Made by a program: the position numbers and the translations under genes
The notes under the pieces: generated by a model
What the model was told of the DNA's origin: nothing
What the model saw: only the letters and a program-made list of their open reading frames with translations
The model's database searches: none
NCBI GenBank assembly: GCA_965262015.1
Contig: OZ253494.1
Coordinates: forward strand, 682,001-746,000
Direction of reading: 5' to 3'
From: G965262015 sp965262015
Lineage (GTDB): Bacteria > Spirochaetota > Leptospiria > Turneriellales > CBDBES01
Length of the DNA: 64,000 nt
Shown here: piece after piece, positions 54,807 through 63,691 of the stretch
Layout of the letters: every line of letters begins with the position of its first letter
Position numbering within the stretch: position 1 is the first letter of the stretch

Positions 54807-56241
54807 ATGACGAAACAACCTTTTTAGAACAGATCGCTAACCAAGGTCAACATTCTTTCAAGGTATTGAAAGGGCATTTATTGCTCAGTGTGTTTGCTAT
54901 ATTGATGGTGAGCATTCGATGTGGAGGTGGACCCCCTGCTACTGTAACTCCCCCCCCCCCCCCAATAATGATCTAAACAGTCCCCAGTATACCTGTAACA
55001 ATGGTATTCCCTCAACAGAAAAAGCTTCTAAGGCCAATATAGAAAAATGTGTTTCTTGCAATAGCTATTATGTCTTAAAAAAAAGTAATGAAACCTGTGC
55101 CATGGTTAAGGTTATAACGTTGGCGGGGGGAGGCGATAGGAATACGGGAAATCCATGTGGGGGTGTTAATACCGCCAATTGCAGGGAAGGCATGGGTACT
55201 TTAGCACAATTTAATAGCCCTACAGGAGTAGCGGTTGATAAATTAGGAAATGTATATGTGGCAGATAGTCAAAATAATCGTATCCGCAAAATAACACCTC
55301 ACTCTAGTGAGCCTGATGGTGTGGGTACGGTTATCACATTCGCAGGTACAGGTACTGGCTCAACATTTAAGGATGACGTAATCCCTCTCGTTGCAACCTT
55401 CTCTCTGCCTAGTGGAGTAGCGGTTGATAAGTCAAACAATGTATATGTGGCAGATACTCCGAACCATCTTATCCGCAAGATAACGTCGGGGAGTGGGAGT
55501 ATGGTCAGCACATTCGCAGGTATGGCAGCTGTGCCAGGTATGGTAGCTATGGGAAGTATGCCTGCTGTGCCAGCCATACCTGCAACCTTCTCTCTGCCTA
55601 ATGGAGTAGCGGTTGATGGATCAAACAATGTATATGTGGCAGATACTCTGAACCATCGTATCCGCAAGATAACATCTAATGGTGTGGTTACCACATTAGC
55701 GGGTGGTGGCACTACAGGCACTCCATGTCCTGGTACTACTGTAACTACCGCCACGTGCAGGGATGGTGCAGGTACTTCAGCACAATTTAATAGCCCTACA
55801 GGAGTAGCGGTTGATAAATCAGGAAATGTATATGTGGCAGATCGGGATAACCATCGTATCCGCAAGATAACATCTACAGGCGTAGTTAGCACGTTGGCAG
55901 GTACTGGTATTAAGGATGATGGTACTGCGGGAGGAGATTTTAGGGATGGTGTAGGTACTTCAGCACAATTTAATAGCCCTACAGGAGTAGCGGTGGTTGA
56001 TAAATCAGGAAATGTATATGTGGCAGATAGGGATAACCATCGTATCCGCAAGATAACATCTAATGGTGTGGTTACCACATTAGCGGGTACTGGTACTCAA
56101 GGGGCTAATGATGATACCGCCACCACCGGGGATAAGGCACAATTTAAGGTTCCTACTGGTGTAGCAGTTGATAAATCAGGAAATGTATATGTGGCAGATA
56201 CTCAGAACCATCGTATCCGCAAGATAATCATACCACAATAA
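54807..56241 (+). pseudogene. NHL-repeat lipoprotein gene, out of frame at a C14 tract (possible phase variation)
   Basis: A strong start (AGGAGG at 54793-54798, ATG at 54807) opens MTKQPF but meets a stop at 54825, in a run of five T residues. One added T would continue into EQIANQGQHSFKVLKG and a signal-like LLSVFAILMVSIRCGGG. That frame enters 14 C residues (54950-54963) and stops at 54974. With 12 or 15 C the protein would run on: a cysteine module (NIEKCVSCNSYYVL), then six NHL repeats (FNSPTGVAVDKSGNVYVADR and similar) to the stop at 56241. The main part is intact and well conserved, which argues against long decay. It is either a switched-off contingency gene, newly broken, or misread at homopolymers. 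GC content is clearly above the window average. A terminator follows. Confidence 0.75.
54950..54963 (+). repeat. C14 homopolymer in the NHL lipoprotein gene
   Basis: Fourteen C residues, encoding a proline run, separate the signal-peptide frame from the cysteine/NHL frame. C12 or C15 restores the frame. A run this long in an AT-rich genome is very unlikely by chance and is the classic form of a slipped-strand phase switch. Confidence 0.85.
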
Positions 56242-56263
56242 TTATAATCTTGTATCTTATTTT

Positions 56264-56299
56264 ACCCATCCCACGTATGGGATGGGTATTGAGTTTTTC
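56264..56299 (+). terminator. Rho-independent terminator after the second NHL gene
   Basis: ACCCATCCCA and TGGGATGGGT form a perfect 10-bp stem with the loop CGTA (56264-56287), followed by ATTGAGTTTTT. It ends the transcript 22 nt after the stop at 56241 and isolates the next NHL gene. Confidence 0.85.
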
Positions 56300-56404
56300 T
56301 AATTGTATATTACAGTTATAGGGGATACAAACTTGGTTTTTCACTAATGTGCTTTTTTGCATTTTTTATTTTACCTGCACATACATTGCATAAAGAGTGG
56401 TGGA

Positions 56405-57577
56405 ATGAAATGTCAATCTGTAATATTGTCACGATTTTTATTTTGGATAGCCTTTATATTAATGAGTGCACATTGTGGCAAAGCTTCTGGACTGTTCAAT
56501 CCTATTTGTCCAAATGGTGCAGTCTCACCCGACAAAGTTTTTACTGAAAACACAGAAAAATGTATTTCTTGTAACAGTTATTATGCGTTAACAAAGAATA
56601 AAACTTGTGCAAAAGTTTCTATTTCTACCATCGCTGGTGCTGGTACTTTGGGTTCTATGAATGGCAAAGGTATTTTAACACAATTTAATTCTCCTCGTGG
56701 TATAGCAGTTGATAGTAGTGGTAATGTATATGTGGCAGATGAAGATAACCATCGTATTCGCAAGATCTCTTTTACGGGTGTTGTTACTACCTTTGCGGGT
56801 AGTACTCAGGGGGATATGGATGGCACAGGTACTTCAGCACAGTTTCATGATCCTATTAGTATAGCAATTGATACTAGTGGGAATATATATGTGGCAGATA
56901 AGAATAATCATCGTATTCGTAAGATCTCTTCTATGGGTGTTGTTACTACCTTTGCGGGTAGTACTCAGGGGGATATGGATGGCACAGGTACTTCAGCACG
57001 ATTTGATTCTCCTCGTGGTATAGCGATTGACGCTAGTGGGAATATATATGTGGCAGATGCTAATAATCATCGTATTCGTAAGATCTCTTCTATGGGTGTA
57101 GTTACCACCTTTGCGGGTAGTACTCAGGGGGATATGGATGGCACAGATACTTCAGCAAAATTTGATTCTCCCCATGGTATAGCGATTGATACTAGTGGGA
57201 ATATATATGTGGCAGATAAGAATAACCATCGTATTCGCAAGATCTCTTCTACGGGTGTAGTTACCACCTTTGCGGGTAGTACTCAGGGGGATATGGATGG
57301 TACAGGTACTTCAGCACAATTTAATTCTCCTCGTGGTATAGCGATTGATGTTAACGGGAATATATATGTGGCAGATGCTAATAATCACCGTATTCGCAAG
57401 ATCACTTCTATGGGTGTAGTTACTATCCTTGCGGGTAGTACTAAGGGATATATAGATGGTACAGGTATTTCAGCACAATTTGATTCTCCTCGTGATATAG
57501 CGATTGATACTAGTGGGAATATATATGTAGCAGATAAGAATAACCAGCGTATCCGCAAAATAACCACACTACAATAA
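56405..57577 (+). CDS. Putative lipoprotein with cysteine module and six near-identical NHL repeats
   Basis: The start is placed at the ATG at 56405, giving about 390 aa with a lipoprotein-type signal (ILSRFLFWIAFILMSAHC; Cys near residue 24). The open frame extends to 56357. A cysteine module follows (PNGAV, NTEKCISCNSYYALTKNKTC). Six NHL repeats of about 53 residues fill the rest, each with IAIDTSGNIYVADKNNHRIR, KIS, GVVTTFAGSTQGDMDGTGTS. Repeats 2 to 5 are nearly identical at the DNA level. A six-bladed propeller is predicted, on the outer surface or in the periplasm, with unknown ligand. The repeats invite unequal recombination. Confidence 0.83.
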   Translation: MKCQSVILSRFLFWIAFILMSAHCGKASGLFNPICPNGAVSPDKVFTENTEKCISCNSYYALTKNKTCAKVSISTIAGAGTLGSMNGKGILTQFNSPRGIAVDSSGNVYVADEDNHRIRKISFTGVVTTFAGSTQGDMDGTGTSAQFHDPISIAIDTSGNIYVADKNNHRIRKISSMGVVTTFAGSTQGDMDGTGTSARFDSPRGIAIDASGNIYVADANNHRIRKISSMGVVTTFAGSTQGDMDGTDTSAKFDSPHGIAIDTSGNIYVADKNNHRIRKISSTGVVTTFAGSTQGDMDGTGTSAQFNSPRGIAIDVNGNIYVADANNHRIRKITSMGVVTILAGSTKGYIDGTGISAQFDSPRDIAIDTSGNIYVADKNNQRIRKITTLQ

Positions 57578-57649
57578 TTATAATAATCACTATAACGGCA
57601 CCAACAAGCTTTTTGCAATTGCTTTTGAGGTAAAAAGCATATCTATATT

Positions 57650-57801
57650 ATGTGCAGATTTTGTACTGCACATTTTTATTTATTTCTACTAATATGCTTT
57701 TTTGTGTTTTCTACTTTATCCGCATACACAGAACTGATGCTGATTTTTCGCTCTCCGCTCCAAGATTATATTATTTGTAATTATGTAATTAAAGAAAATA
57801 A
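57650..57801 (+). other. Signal-peptide-like stub similar to DNA upstream of the NHL gene
   Basis: A frame from 57650 reads through LICFFVFSTLSAYTEL, a signal-like stretch. The DNA (CTAATATGCTTTTTTGTGTT) resembles 56345-56364 (CTAATGTGCTTTTTTGCATT). It continues into the 3' end of clpB and has no recognisable mature domain. It may be the leftover 5' end of another member of this locus. Nothing else is evident in 57578-57801. Confidence 0.35.
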
Positions 57802-60384
57802 TTATTTTTTGACTAGTTCTATTTCGGTATTATGTACAGTAGCAACAAAGTGCGTGTTGGGTTGATAATTGTTTTTAAGAATAATCATAGCAAGTGGATT
57901 CATAATCTTTTTTTTAATAGTACGGGCTAAAGGTCGAGCACCATATGTGGATTCATAACTAATATCTACTAAAAACTCCTTAGCCTCTTGAGGGATTTCT
58001 AATATAATCTTATTTTTTTTAGCTTTGGCATAAACTTCTTGTAATTGTATTTCTAGTATTTGCATAAGCTGTTCTTGGTGCAGGCTAGCAAAAATAACAA
58101 TTTCGTCTATCCTATTTAAGAATTCTGGTCTAAACTTTTGTTGCAAAGTCTCATAAATCAATCTTTCTTTTTCTTCATCCACTAAATGATCAGAACTAAT
58201 ATATTCAGAGGTTAAATTAGAAGTCATAATAATAATAGTATTTTTAAAATTTACTCTACGACCTTTGGCATCCGTTAATATACCATCATCTAGTATTTGT
58301 AGAAGTATATTATATACATCAGAATGAGCTTTTTCAATTTCATCAAATAAAATTACACTATAAGGTTTTCTACGAATTTTTTCGGTAAGCTGTCCCCCTT
58401 CATCATGTCCAATATAGCCAGGAGGGGCACCTATTAAACGAGAAACAGCATGCTTTTCCATATATTCTGTCATATCAATGCGTACTAAAGATCTTTCGTG
58501 ATCAAATAAAAATTGGGCCAAAGCTTTAGCTGTTTCAGTTTTACCCACACCTGTTGGACCTAAAAATAGAAAAGAACCAATAGGTTTACTCTCTTCGCTA
58601 AGACCAGATTTATTACGTTGTATTGCTTGTGTAACTACTTGGATAGCATCATGTTGCCCTATTACATGCTCTGATAAAATCATTTGAAGGTTTAATAATC
58701 TATCTTTTTCACTTTGTAACATTCTACTAACTGGAATACCTGTCCATCCGGAAACAATCTGAGCCACATCTTCCTCGGTTACCTTGTCTTTAAGTAATGG
58801 AGCCTGCTCTCTATTATTATTAAATTTCTTTTCTATGGCTGCTAATTCATTAACAAGGACAGGCAATAATCCATGACGAATCTCGGCAACTCTATCAAAT
58901 TTACCCAGTCGCTCGCAACTAGCCTCTTCTACCCTTAAAAGGTCAATTTGCTCTTTTATATTTGAGATACGCTTGATAGATTGTTTTTCTTGATCAAAAC
59001 GAGCATATTGACTAGAAAATTCTTCTCTTAGTGTAGATAGCTTTACCTGTAATTCGTCTAATCTGGGAGAAGAAACAGATGGAGATTCTAATTCTAATAC
59101 CTTTTCTTCTATTTCAAGCGAGCGGATTTTACGCTGTATGATATCTATTTCCAATGGCAAAGAACCAAGCTCTATTTTTAATTTTGCACAGGCTTCATCT
59201 ATAAGATCAATAGCTTTATCAGGTAAAAATCTCTCGTTGATATATCGACTAGCTAAATTGACAGATGCAATAATTGCTTGATCTGTAATTTGTATTCCAT
59301 GGTGCACTTCATATTTATCTTTTAAGCCCCTTAAAATAGTAACAGCATCTTCTTCACTAGGCTCCTGAATATAAACGGGTTGAAATCTACGTTCTAAGGC
59401 AACATCCTTTTCTATATATTTTTGGTATTCTTTTAAAGTTGTTGCCCCAATTAATTTTAAGTGTCCTTTAGCTAGAGAAGGTTTGAGTAAATTAGCTGCA
59501 TCCATACTACCTTCAACAGAGCCAGCACCCACTACCGTATGTAATTCATCTATAAATAAGATGAATTCCTCATCTGGATTATCTAACTCTTTAAGCACGG
59601 CCTTCAGTCTATCTTCAAATTCACCTCGATATTTTGTACCAGCAATTAAAGTACCCATGTCCAATGAAATAATAGTTTTATTCAACATATTATCGGGTAC
59701 ATCATGATTGACAATTTTATCTGCCAATCCCTCGGCGATAGCGGTTTTACCAACTCCAGGTTCTCCTATTAGCAAGGGATTATTTTTTGTTCTTCTAGAT
59801 AAAATTTGGATAGTCCTATGTATTTCTTGATTCCGACCAATTACTGGATCTAATTTACCCATTTTAGCATATTGATTGAGGTTAGTGCCATATTTTTCTA
59901 AAGCATCATACTTTGCCTCAGGATTATCATCTTGGATGGTATTATTTTTTTTAATATGATTCAACCAATTTTCTAATTCTGTAATATTTAAACCTAATTG
60001 TAATAATCCTTTACTCAAACGAAAATTATATTTTAAATAGGCTAAGAGAATATGTTCCAAAGCCATATATTTATCTTTCAAATTGATAGCTTCTTGCATA
60101 GAAGTTTGCATTAATCTTTGAAAAGATGTGGAGGCATGACTAGCATACACAACATCACCTTTGGATTTAGGAATAGTAAGCAAATGATTGTCGATCAAAC
60201 GAAGACACTGTTCAGTATTAGACGCATATTTTTGTAGAGCCTGCCAAGATAACCCCTCTTGATCCAAGAAGATACTTCTTAAACAGTGTTCTGCTAATAG
60301 ATCAACATGTTGATGTTGTATTGCTAATGATTGTGCTTCTTGCAAAGCATTTGCTACTTTGATGGTATAATTATCTGGATTCAT
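57802..60384 (-). CDS. clpB: ATP-dependent disaggregase ClpB
   Basis: ClpB is a hexameric chaperone that with DnaK extracts proteins from aggregates. The 860-aa protein has the N-terminal Clp repeats (residues 1-145), NBD1 with GEPGVGKTAIAEGLADKI near 203, and the M-domain coiled coil (about 395-525). NBD2 has GPTGVGKTETAKALAQFL near 605 and DEIEKAHSDVYNILLQILDD. The YIGHDEGGQLTEKIRRKPYS region is typical. It starts 5 nt after the ParB-domain gene on the same strand, so the two may be co-transcribed. No heat-shock promoter is visible. Confidence 0.96.
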   Translation of the reverse strand: MNPDNYTIKVANALQEAQSLAIQHQHVDLLAEHCLRSIFLDQEGLSWQALQKYASNTEQCLRLIDNHLLTIPKSKGDVVYASHASTSFQRLMQTSMQEAINLKDKYMALEHILLAYLKYNFRLSKGLLQLGLNITELENWLNHIKKNNTIQDDNPEAKYDALEKYGTNLNQYAKMGKLDPVIGRNQEIHRTIQILSRRTKNNPLLIGEPGVGKTAIAEGLADKIVNHDVPDNMLNKTIISLDMGTLIAGTKYRGEFEDRLKAVLKELDNPDEEFILFIDELHTVVGAGSVEGSMDAANLLKPSLAKGHLKLIGATTLKEYQKYIEKDVALERRFQPVYIQEPSEEDAVTILRGLKDKYEVHHGIQITDQAIIASVNLASRYINERFLPDKAIDLIDEACAKLKIELGSLPLEIDIIQRKIRSLEIEEKVLELESPSVSSPRLDELQVKLSTLREEFSSQYARFDQEKQSIKRISNIKEQIDLLRVEEASCERLGKFDRVAEIRHGLLPVLVNELAAIEKKFNNNREQAPLLKDKVTEEDVAQIVSGWTGIPVSRMLQSEKDRLLNLQMILSEHVIGQHDAIQVVTQAIQRNKSGLSEESKPIGSFLFLGPTGVGKTETAKALAQFLFDHERSLVRIDMTEYMEKHAVSRLIGAPPGYIGHDEGGQLTEKIRRKPYSVILFDEIEKAHSDVYNILLQILDDGILTDAKGRRVNFKNTIIIMTSNLTSEYISSDHLVDEEKERLIYETLQQKFRPEFLNRIDEIVIFASLHQEQLMQILEIQLQEVYAKAKKNKIILEIPQEAKEFLVDISYESTYGARPLARTIKKKIMNPLAMIILKNNYQPNTHFVATVHNTEIELVKK

Positions 60385-60389
60385 ATATA

Positions 60390-61064
60390 TTATTTATATT
60401 CTTGAATAAGTTTTTTAACTTTTTTTCGTAAGCTTTTTCTATGTTTTTCGTCTTGTGAATAATATACCTTTTTTAAGACATCCAACACATCTTTCTTTCC
60501 CTTGTTATCTTGTAAGCTGATATTTCTTCGTTTTTCGTTAATAGAGTTTACTGCCTTAATAATGTCATTATCTAAAATATATTTTCTTTTGCCTTTAGTG
60601 GCATACCTTTGTGCTAATAAATAAATTTTACGATCTCTTTGAAGTTGCCTTACGCTAATTCCTATTTCTTGTGATGCATTCTCATATAACTCTGTAATAC
60701 TAGTATCAGGAATATACATTCTTAGAACGAAGAGGTGCGGATATAATAAGCTCAAATATTTAATTTTATCAATTGTGTGTGTTATATTATGCATGCTGTT
60801 CTTACTTAAAAGAAAAAAAGTTTGTATTTGGCTATCAGATACACCTAAAAAACAAGTAACAATAGGCAACACTGGTATATTGAGTTCATTGGCAATACGC
60901 CAGCGAAGATAACCATTAATCAGCAACCTATCTTCATTGATAAGCAGGGGATAAATGAAACCACGAACCTTAATATCTTCCTTTAAGATTTGATGTTCTT
61001 CAACCGTATGGTGATCAACATAATGAGGAGATAATTCAAATTGATTACGTGCCAGGGACAGCAT
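60390..61064 (-). CDS. ParB/Spo0J N-terminal-domain protein, role unknown
   Basis: The 224-aa protein begins with a ParB-like segment: LKEDIKVRGFIYPLLINEDR, LLINGYLRWRIANELNIPVL. The G-x-R-R box of true ParB CTPases is reduced to NGYLRWR. The middle contains a helix-turn-helix-like stretch (ISVRQLQRDRKIYLLAQRYA), and the end is strongly basic (RKSLRKKVKKLIQEYK). It could be a DNA-binding regulator and not a partition protein; no parA is adjacent. It lies between pst genes and clpB with gaps of 63 and 5 nt on the same strand. Confidence 0.62.
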   Translation of the reverse strand: MLSLARNQFELSPHYVDHHTVEEHQILKEDIKVRGFIYPLLINEDRLLINGYLRWRIANELNIPVLPIVTCFLGVSDSQIQTFFLLSKNSMHNITHTIDKIKYLSLLYPHLFVLRMYIPDTSITELYENASQEIGISVRQLQRDRKIYLLAQRYATKGKRKYILDNDIIKAVNSINEKRRNISLQDNKGKKDVLDVLKKVYYSQDEKHRKSLRKKVKKLIQEYK

Positions 61065-61127
61065 AACTCAGTACGTCAAGGGTTCAAAAATAATTCTTGA
61101 AAGTCAAGCCTAATCTAGTTCAAATAA

Positions 61128-61877
61128 TTAGCCAAATTGGCCTGATACATAATTTTTTGTTAGTTCATTGGCAGGTGCATGAAATATGGTTTGTGTTTTT
61201 CCATACTCAACCAACTTACCCTGATAAAAGAAAGCAGTATAATCACCAATCCGATTAGCTTGTTGCATATTATGCGTTACAACAATAAGAGCGTAGCTGT
61301 CTTTCAAGCGTAACATCAAGTCTTCAATTTTCCTAGTCGACACTGGATCTAAACTGGCAGTAGGCTCATCCATCAGTAATACCCGAGGTTGCATCGCAAG
61401 TGCTCTGGCAATACAAAGCCGCTGTTGCTGACCTCCTGAAAGAGCGTATGCACTTTGGTGTAACTTATCCCTAACTTCGTCCCATAGATAGACTTCTTGC
61501 AAAGCAGTTTTTACTAATTCATCTAGACTACCTTCATAATCATTTAAACGTGGAACCAAGGTAATATTTTCATAGATACTTTTAGGAAATGGGTTGGGTT
61601 TCTGGAATACCATGCCAATCTGCAAACGAATATTTACTGGATCAATACTGGGATGATAAATATCTTGTTGATTAAATAATATTGTCCCTGTTACACAACA
61701 CTGGCTAATAAAATCATTCATGCGATTGATCGATCGTAAAAAAGTACTTTTACCACAACCTGAAGGACCAATCAAGGTGGTAATCATCTGGGTATTAATA
61801 TTTATATTTAGATTCTCAATAGCTGGAACATCATTGTAAACAACATTTACGTTTTGGCATTCTATAATAGATTTCAT
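61128..61877 (-). CDS. pstB: Phosphate ABC transporter ATPase PstB
   Basis: PstB powers the high-affinity phosphate importer. The 249-aa protein is complete, with Walker A LIGPSGCGKSTFLRSINRMN, the Q-loop in GMVFQKPNPFPKSIYEN, the signature LSGGQQQRLCIARALAMQP, Walker B VLLMDEPTASLDPVST and the switch His in VVTHNMQQANRI. These match PstB specifically (the NPFPKSIYEN segment). It is the last gene of pstSCAB, 25 nt after pstA. phoU, often next, is absent. Confidence 0.96.
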   Translation of the reverse strand: MKSIIECQNVNVVYNDVPAIENLNININTQMITTLIGPSGCGKSTFLRSINRMNDFISQCCVTGTILFNQQDIYHPSIDPVNIRLQIGMVFQKPNPFPKSIYENITLVPRLNDYEGSLDELVKTALQEVYLWDEVRDKLHQSAYALSGGQQQRLCIARALAMQPRVLLMDEPTASLDPVSTRKIEDLMLRLKDSYALIVVTHNMQQANRIGDYTAFFYQGKLVEYGKTQTIFHAPANELTKNYVSGQFG

Positions 61878-61902
61878 ATTTATCTCCGTTTAGTCTTAAT
61901 TT

Positions 61903-62787
61903 CTACTGGTTATTTATATGTAATTTTTTATACTTAACACGTAAATAGATAGCTAAAGAGTTCATTAAAAACAAGACAAAAAGCAAAACAATAATGGTAC
62001 CTGCTGCTAAATCATGAAAGGCTTTTTGTGGCCTAGATGTCCAATTAAAAATTTGTAATGGTAAAACAGTAAATTCATCCAACAGGCTAGAAGGTAAAAA
62101 AGTAATGAAAGTAAGAGAACCAATTATAACTAAAGGAGCTGTTTCTCCAATGGCACGTGACAATGACAAAATTACACCAGTGGTAATACCAGGAATAGCA
62201 TAAGGTAAGAGCTGATAATATATAACCTGTCTTTTGCTCATGCCTGCAGCATAGCTTCCCAAACGAATCGAATCAGGAATGGATTTTAATGTTTCTTGAA
62301 CAGTAATAGTCATAATAGGTAAAATCAACAATACGATGGTGAAGGTACCTGCTAGTAAACTCTGGCCTAGGTTAATGCCTCTGACAAAAAGTGTCAGTCC
62401 TAGCATTCCATATATAACTGAAGGCATGCCAGCAAGATTTTGTATATTCAATCTTAATAAGCGTGTAATTTTTGTATCTTCTTGATATTCTTGTAAATAT
62501 ATAGCGGCACCAATACTTAGAGGAATAGAAAATAAAGCAGTCAGTAACATTAGACAAAATGTGCCAACTAAACCTGCTAAAATACCTGCACGTTGAACCA
62601 AACGTGATGGATAATGTGTGAGAAAATGAAAATCTATACTAGAGGCACCATCCAGAACAATATTCCATAGCAAAACACATAATAAAAAAATTCCCATGAT
62701 ATTTGCACAAAGACAAATTAACTGAAATAAAATAGCATATATTTGTTTAGAGATGCTGGTATGAGATGGAATCATTCTATCATTCAT
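61903..62787 (-). CDS. pstA: Phosphate ABC transporter permease PstA
   Basis: PstA is one of two membrane subunits of the phosphate importer. The 294-aa protein has six membrane helices and the permease motif around LPYAIPGITTGVILSLSRAIGE (the EAA-type loop, with GETAPLVIIG after it). QNLAGMPSVIYGMLGLTLFV is typical. Its start overlaps the pstC stop by 8 nt. It pairs with PstC and PstB. Confidence 0.95.
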   Translation of the reverse strand: MNDRMIPSHTSISKQIYAILFQLICLCANIMGIFLLCVLLWNIVLDGASSIDFHFLTHYPSRLVQRAGILAGLVGTFCLMLLTALFSIPLSIGAAIYLQEYQEDTKITRLLRLNIQNLAGMPSVIYGMLGLTLFVRGINLGQSLLAGTFTIVLLILPIMTITVQETLKSIPDSIRLGSYAAGMSKRQVIYYQLLPYAIPGITTGVILSLSRAIGETAPLVIIGSLTFITFLPSSLLDEFTVLPLQIFNWTSRPQKAFHDLAAGTIIVLLFVLFLMNSLAIYLRVKYKKLHINNQ

Positions 62788-63691
62788 ATCGTAATCGATA
62801 TTTCTTAGTTATTTGATTGGCAATTTGATTAAAACTAAATGTAATAATAAAAAGAACAAGAGCTAATGCGTAAATAGCATAATACTCCACAGAATTGAGT
62901 GGGACATCTCCTAAACTAACTTGTACTATAAAGGCTGTAATAGTTTGCACTCCTGCAAAGTAATTTAGACTCATATTAGGTGTAGCACCCGCTGCAATTG
63001 TGACAGCCATGGTTTCGCCTATTGCTCGGGCGAATCCTAAAATAATAGAAGAAGCGATCCCTGAAGCTGCTGCAGGCAATAGAATTTTTGTAACTACCAT
63101 ATATTTACGCATACCTAGTGCATAACCTGCGTCCTGTAAAGCACGTGGTACATAGTTTAAGCTGTCAGCTGAAATCGAAGCGATGATTGGTAAAATAGCC
63201 AAGCCTACCACTATAGAAGCCGAAAAAGCATTAAAAACCTCTATCTGAGGAAAAAACAAACGTAAAAAAGGTGTAACACTATTTAAGGCGAAATATCCAT
63301 ACACTACTGAAGGTATGGCACTAAAGATTTCTATCATGACAGAAATAAGATTCTTAAAGTTTGGGGACGCATACTGATTGAGATAGATAGCAATCCCCAA
63401 ACCCAATGGAACAGCAAATAAACATGCACCAACAGTGATCATCATACTACCTGCAACTAGAGGTAAAACTCCAAATTGTTTAACCGTGGCAAATGGTTCC
63501 CATGTGGTTCCTGTAAGAAAATTATACCAATTTACTTTAGAGAAAAAGGATAGTGATTCAGATAATAATATAAATGAAATCACAAAGGTAATAAAAATAT
63601 TGAAGTAAGCTAGTACACCTAAAAGGTACTTTACGGCAACGTCTTTTACATTGTTCCAATAAAGACGTTGGCTATCTTGCGAGTAATTCAT
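62780..63691 (-). CDS. pstC: Phosphate ABC transporter permease PstC
   Basis: PstC is the partner permease of PstA. The 303-aa protein has six membrane helices, EIFSAIPSVVYGYFALNSVT, the coupling loop LPAAASGIASSIILGFARAI followed by GETMAVTIAAG, and a periplasmic start NWYNFLTGTTWEPFATVKQFG, which is characteristic of PstC. It overlaps pstS upstream by 4 nt and pstA downstream by 8 nt. Confidence 0.95.
   Translation of the reverse strand: MNYSQDSQRLYWNNVKDVAVKYLLGVLAYFNIFITFVISFILLSESLSFFSKVNWYNFLTGTTWEPFATVKQFGVLPLVAGSMMITVGACLFAVPLGLGIAIYLNQYASPNFKNLISVMIEIFSAIPSVVYGYFALNSVTPFLRLFFPQIEVFNAFSASIVVGLAILPIIASISADSLNYVPRALQDAGYALGMRKYMVVTKILLPAAASGIASSIILGFARAIGETMAVTIAAGATPNMSLNYFAGVQTITAFIVQVSLGDVPLNSVEYYAIYALALVLFIITFSFNQIANQITKKYRLRYE

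Noticed and set aside
55299..56078. Long open frame on the minus strand (259 codons) within the second NHL gene
   Set aside because: It mirrors the NHL repeats on the opposite strand; the repeated codon pattern keeps it open. No start context or family resemblance, and similar shadows occur opposite the other NHL genes.
56640..57560. Regularly spaced repeats that could suggest a CRISPR array
   Set aside because: Period is about 159 nt, repeats are coding, there are no unique spacers of 30-40 nt, and no cas genes are near.
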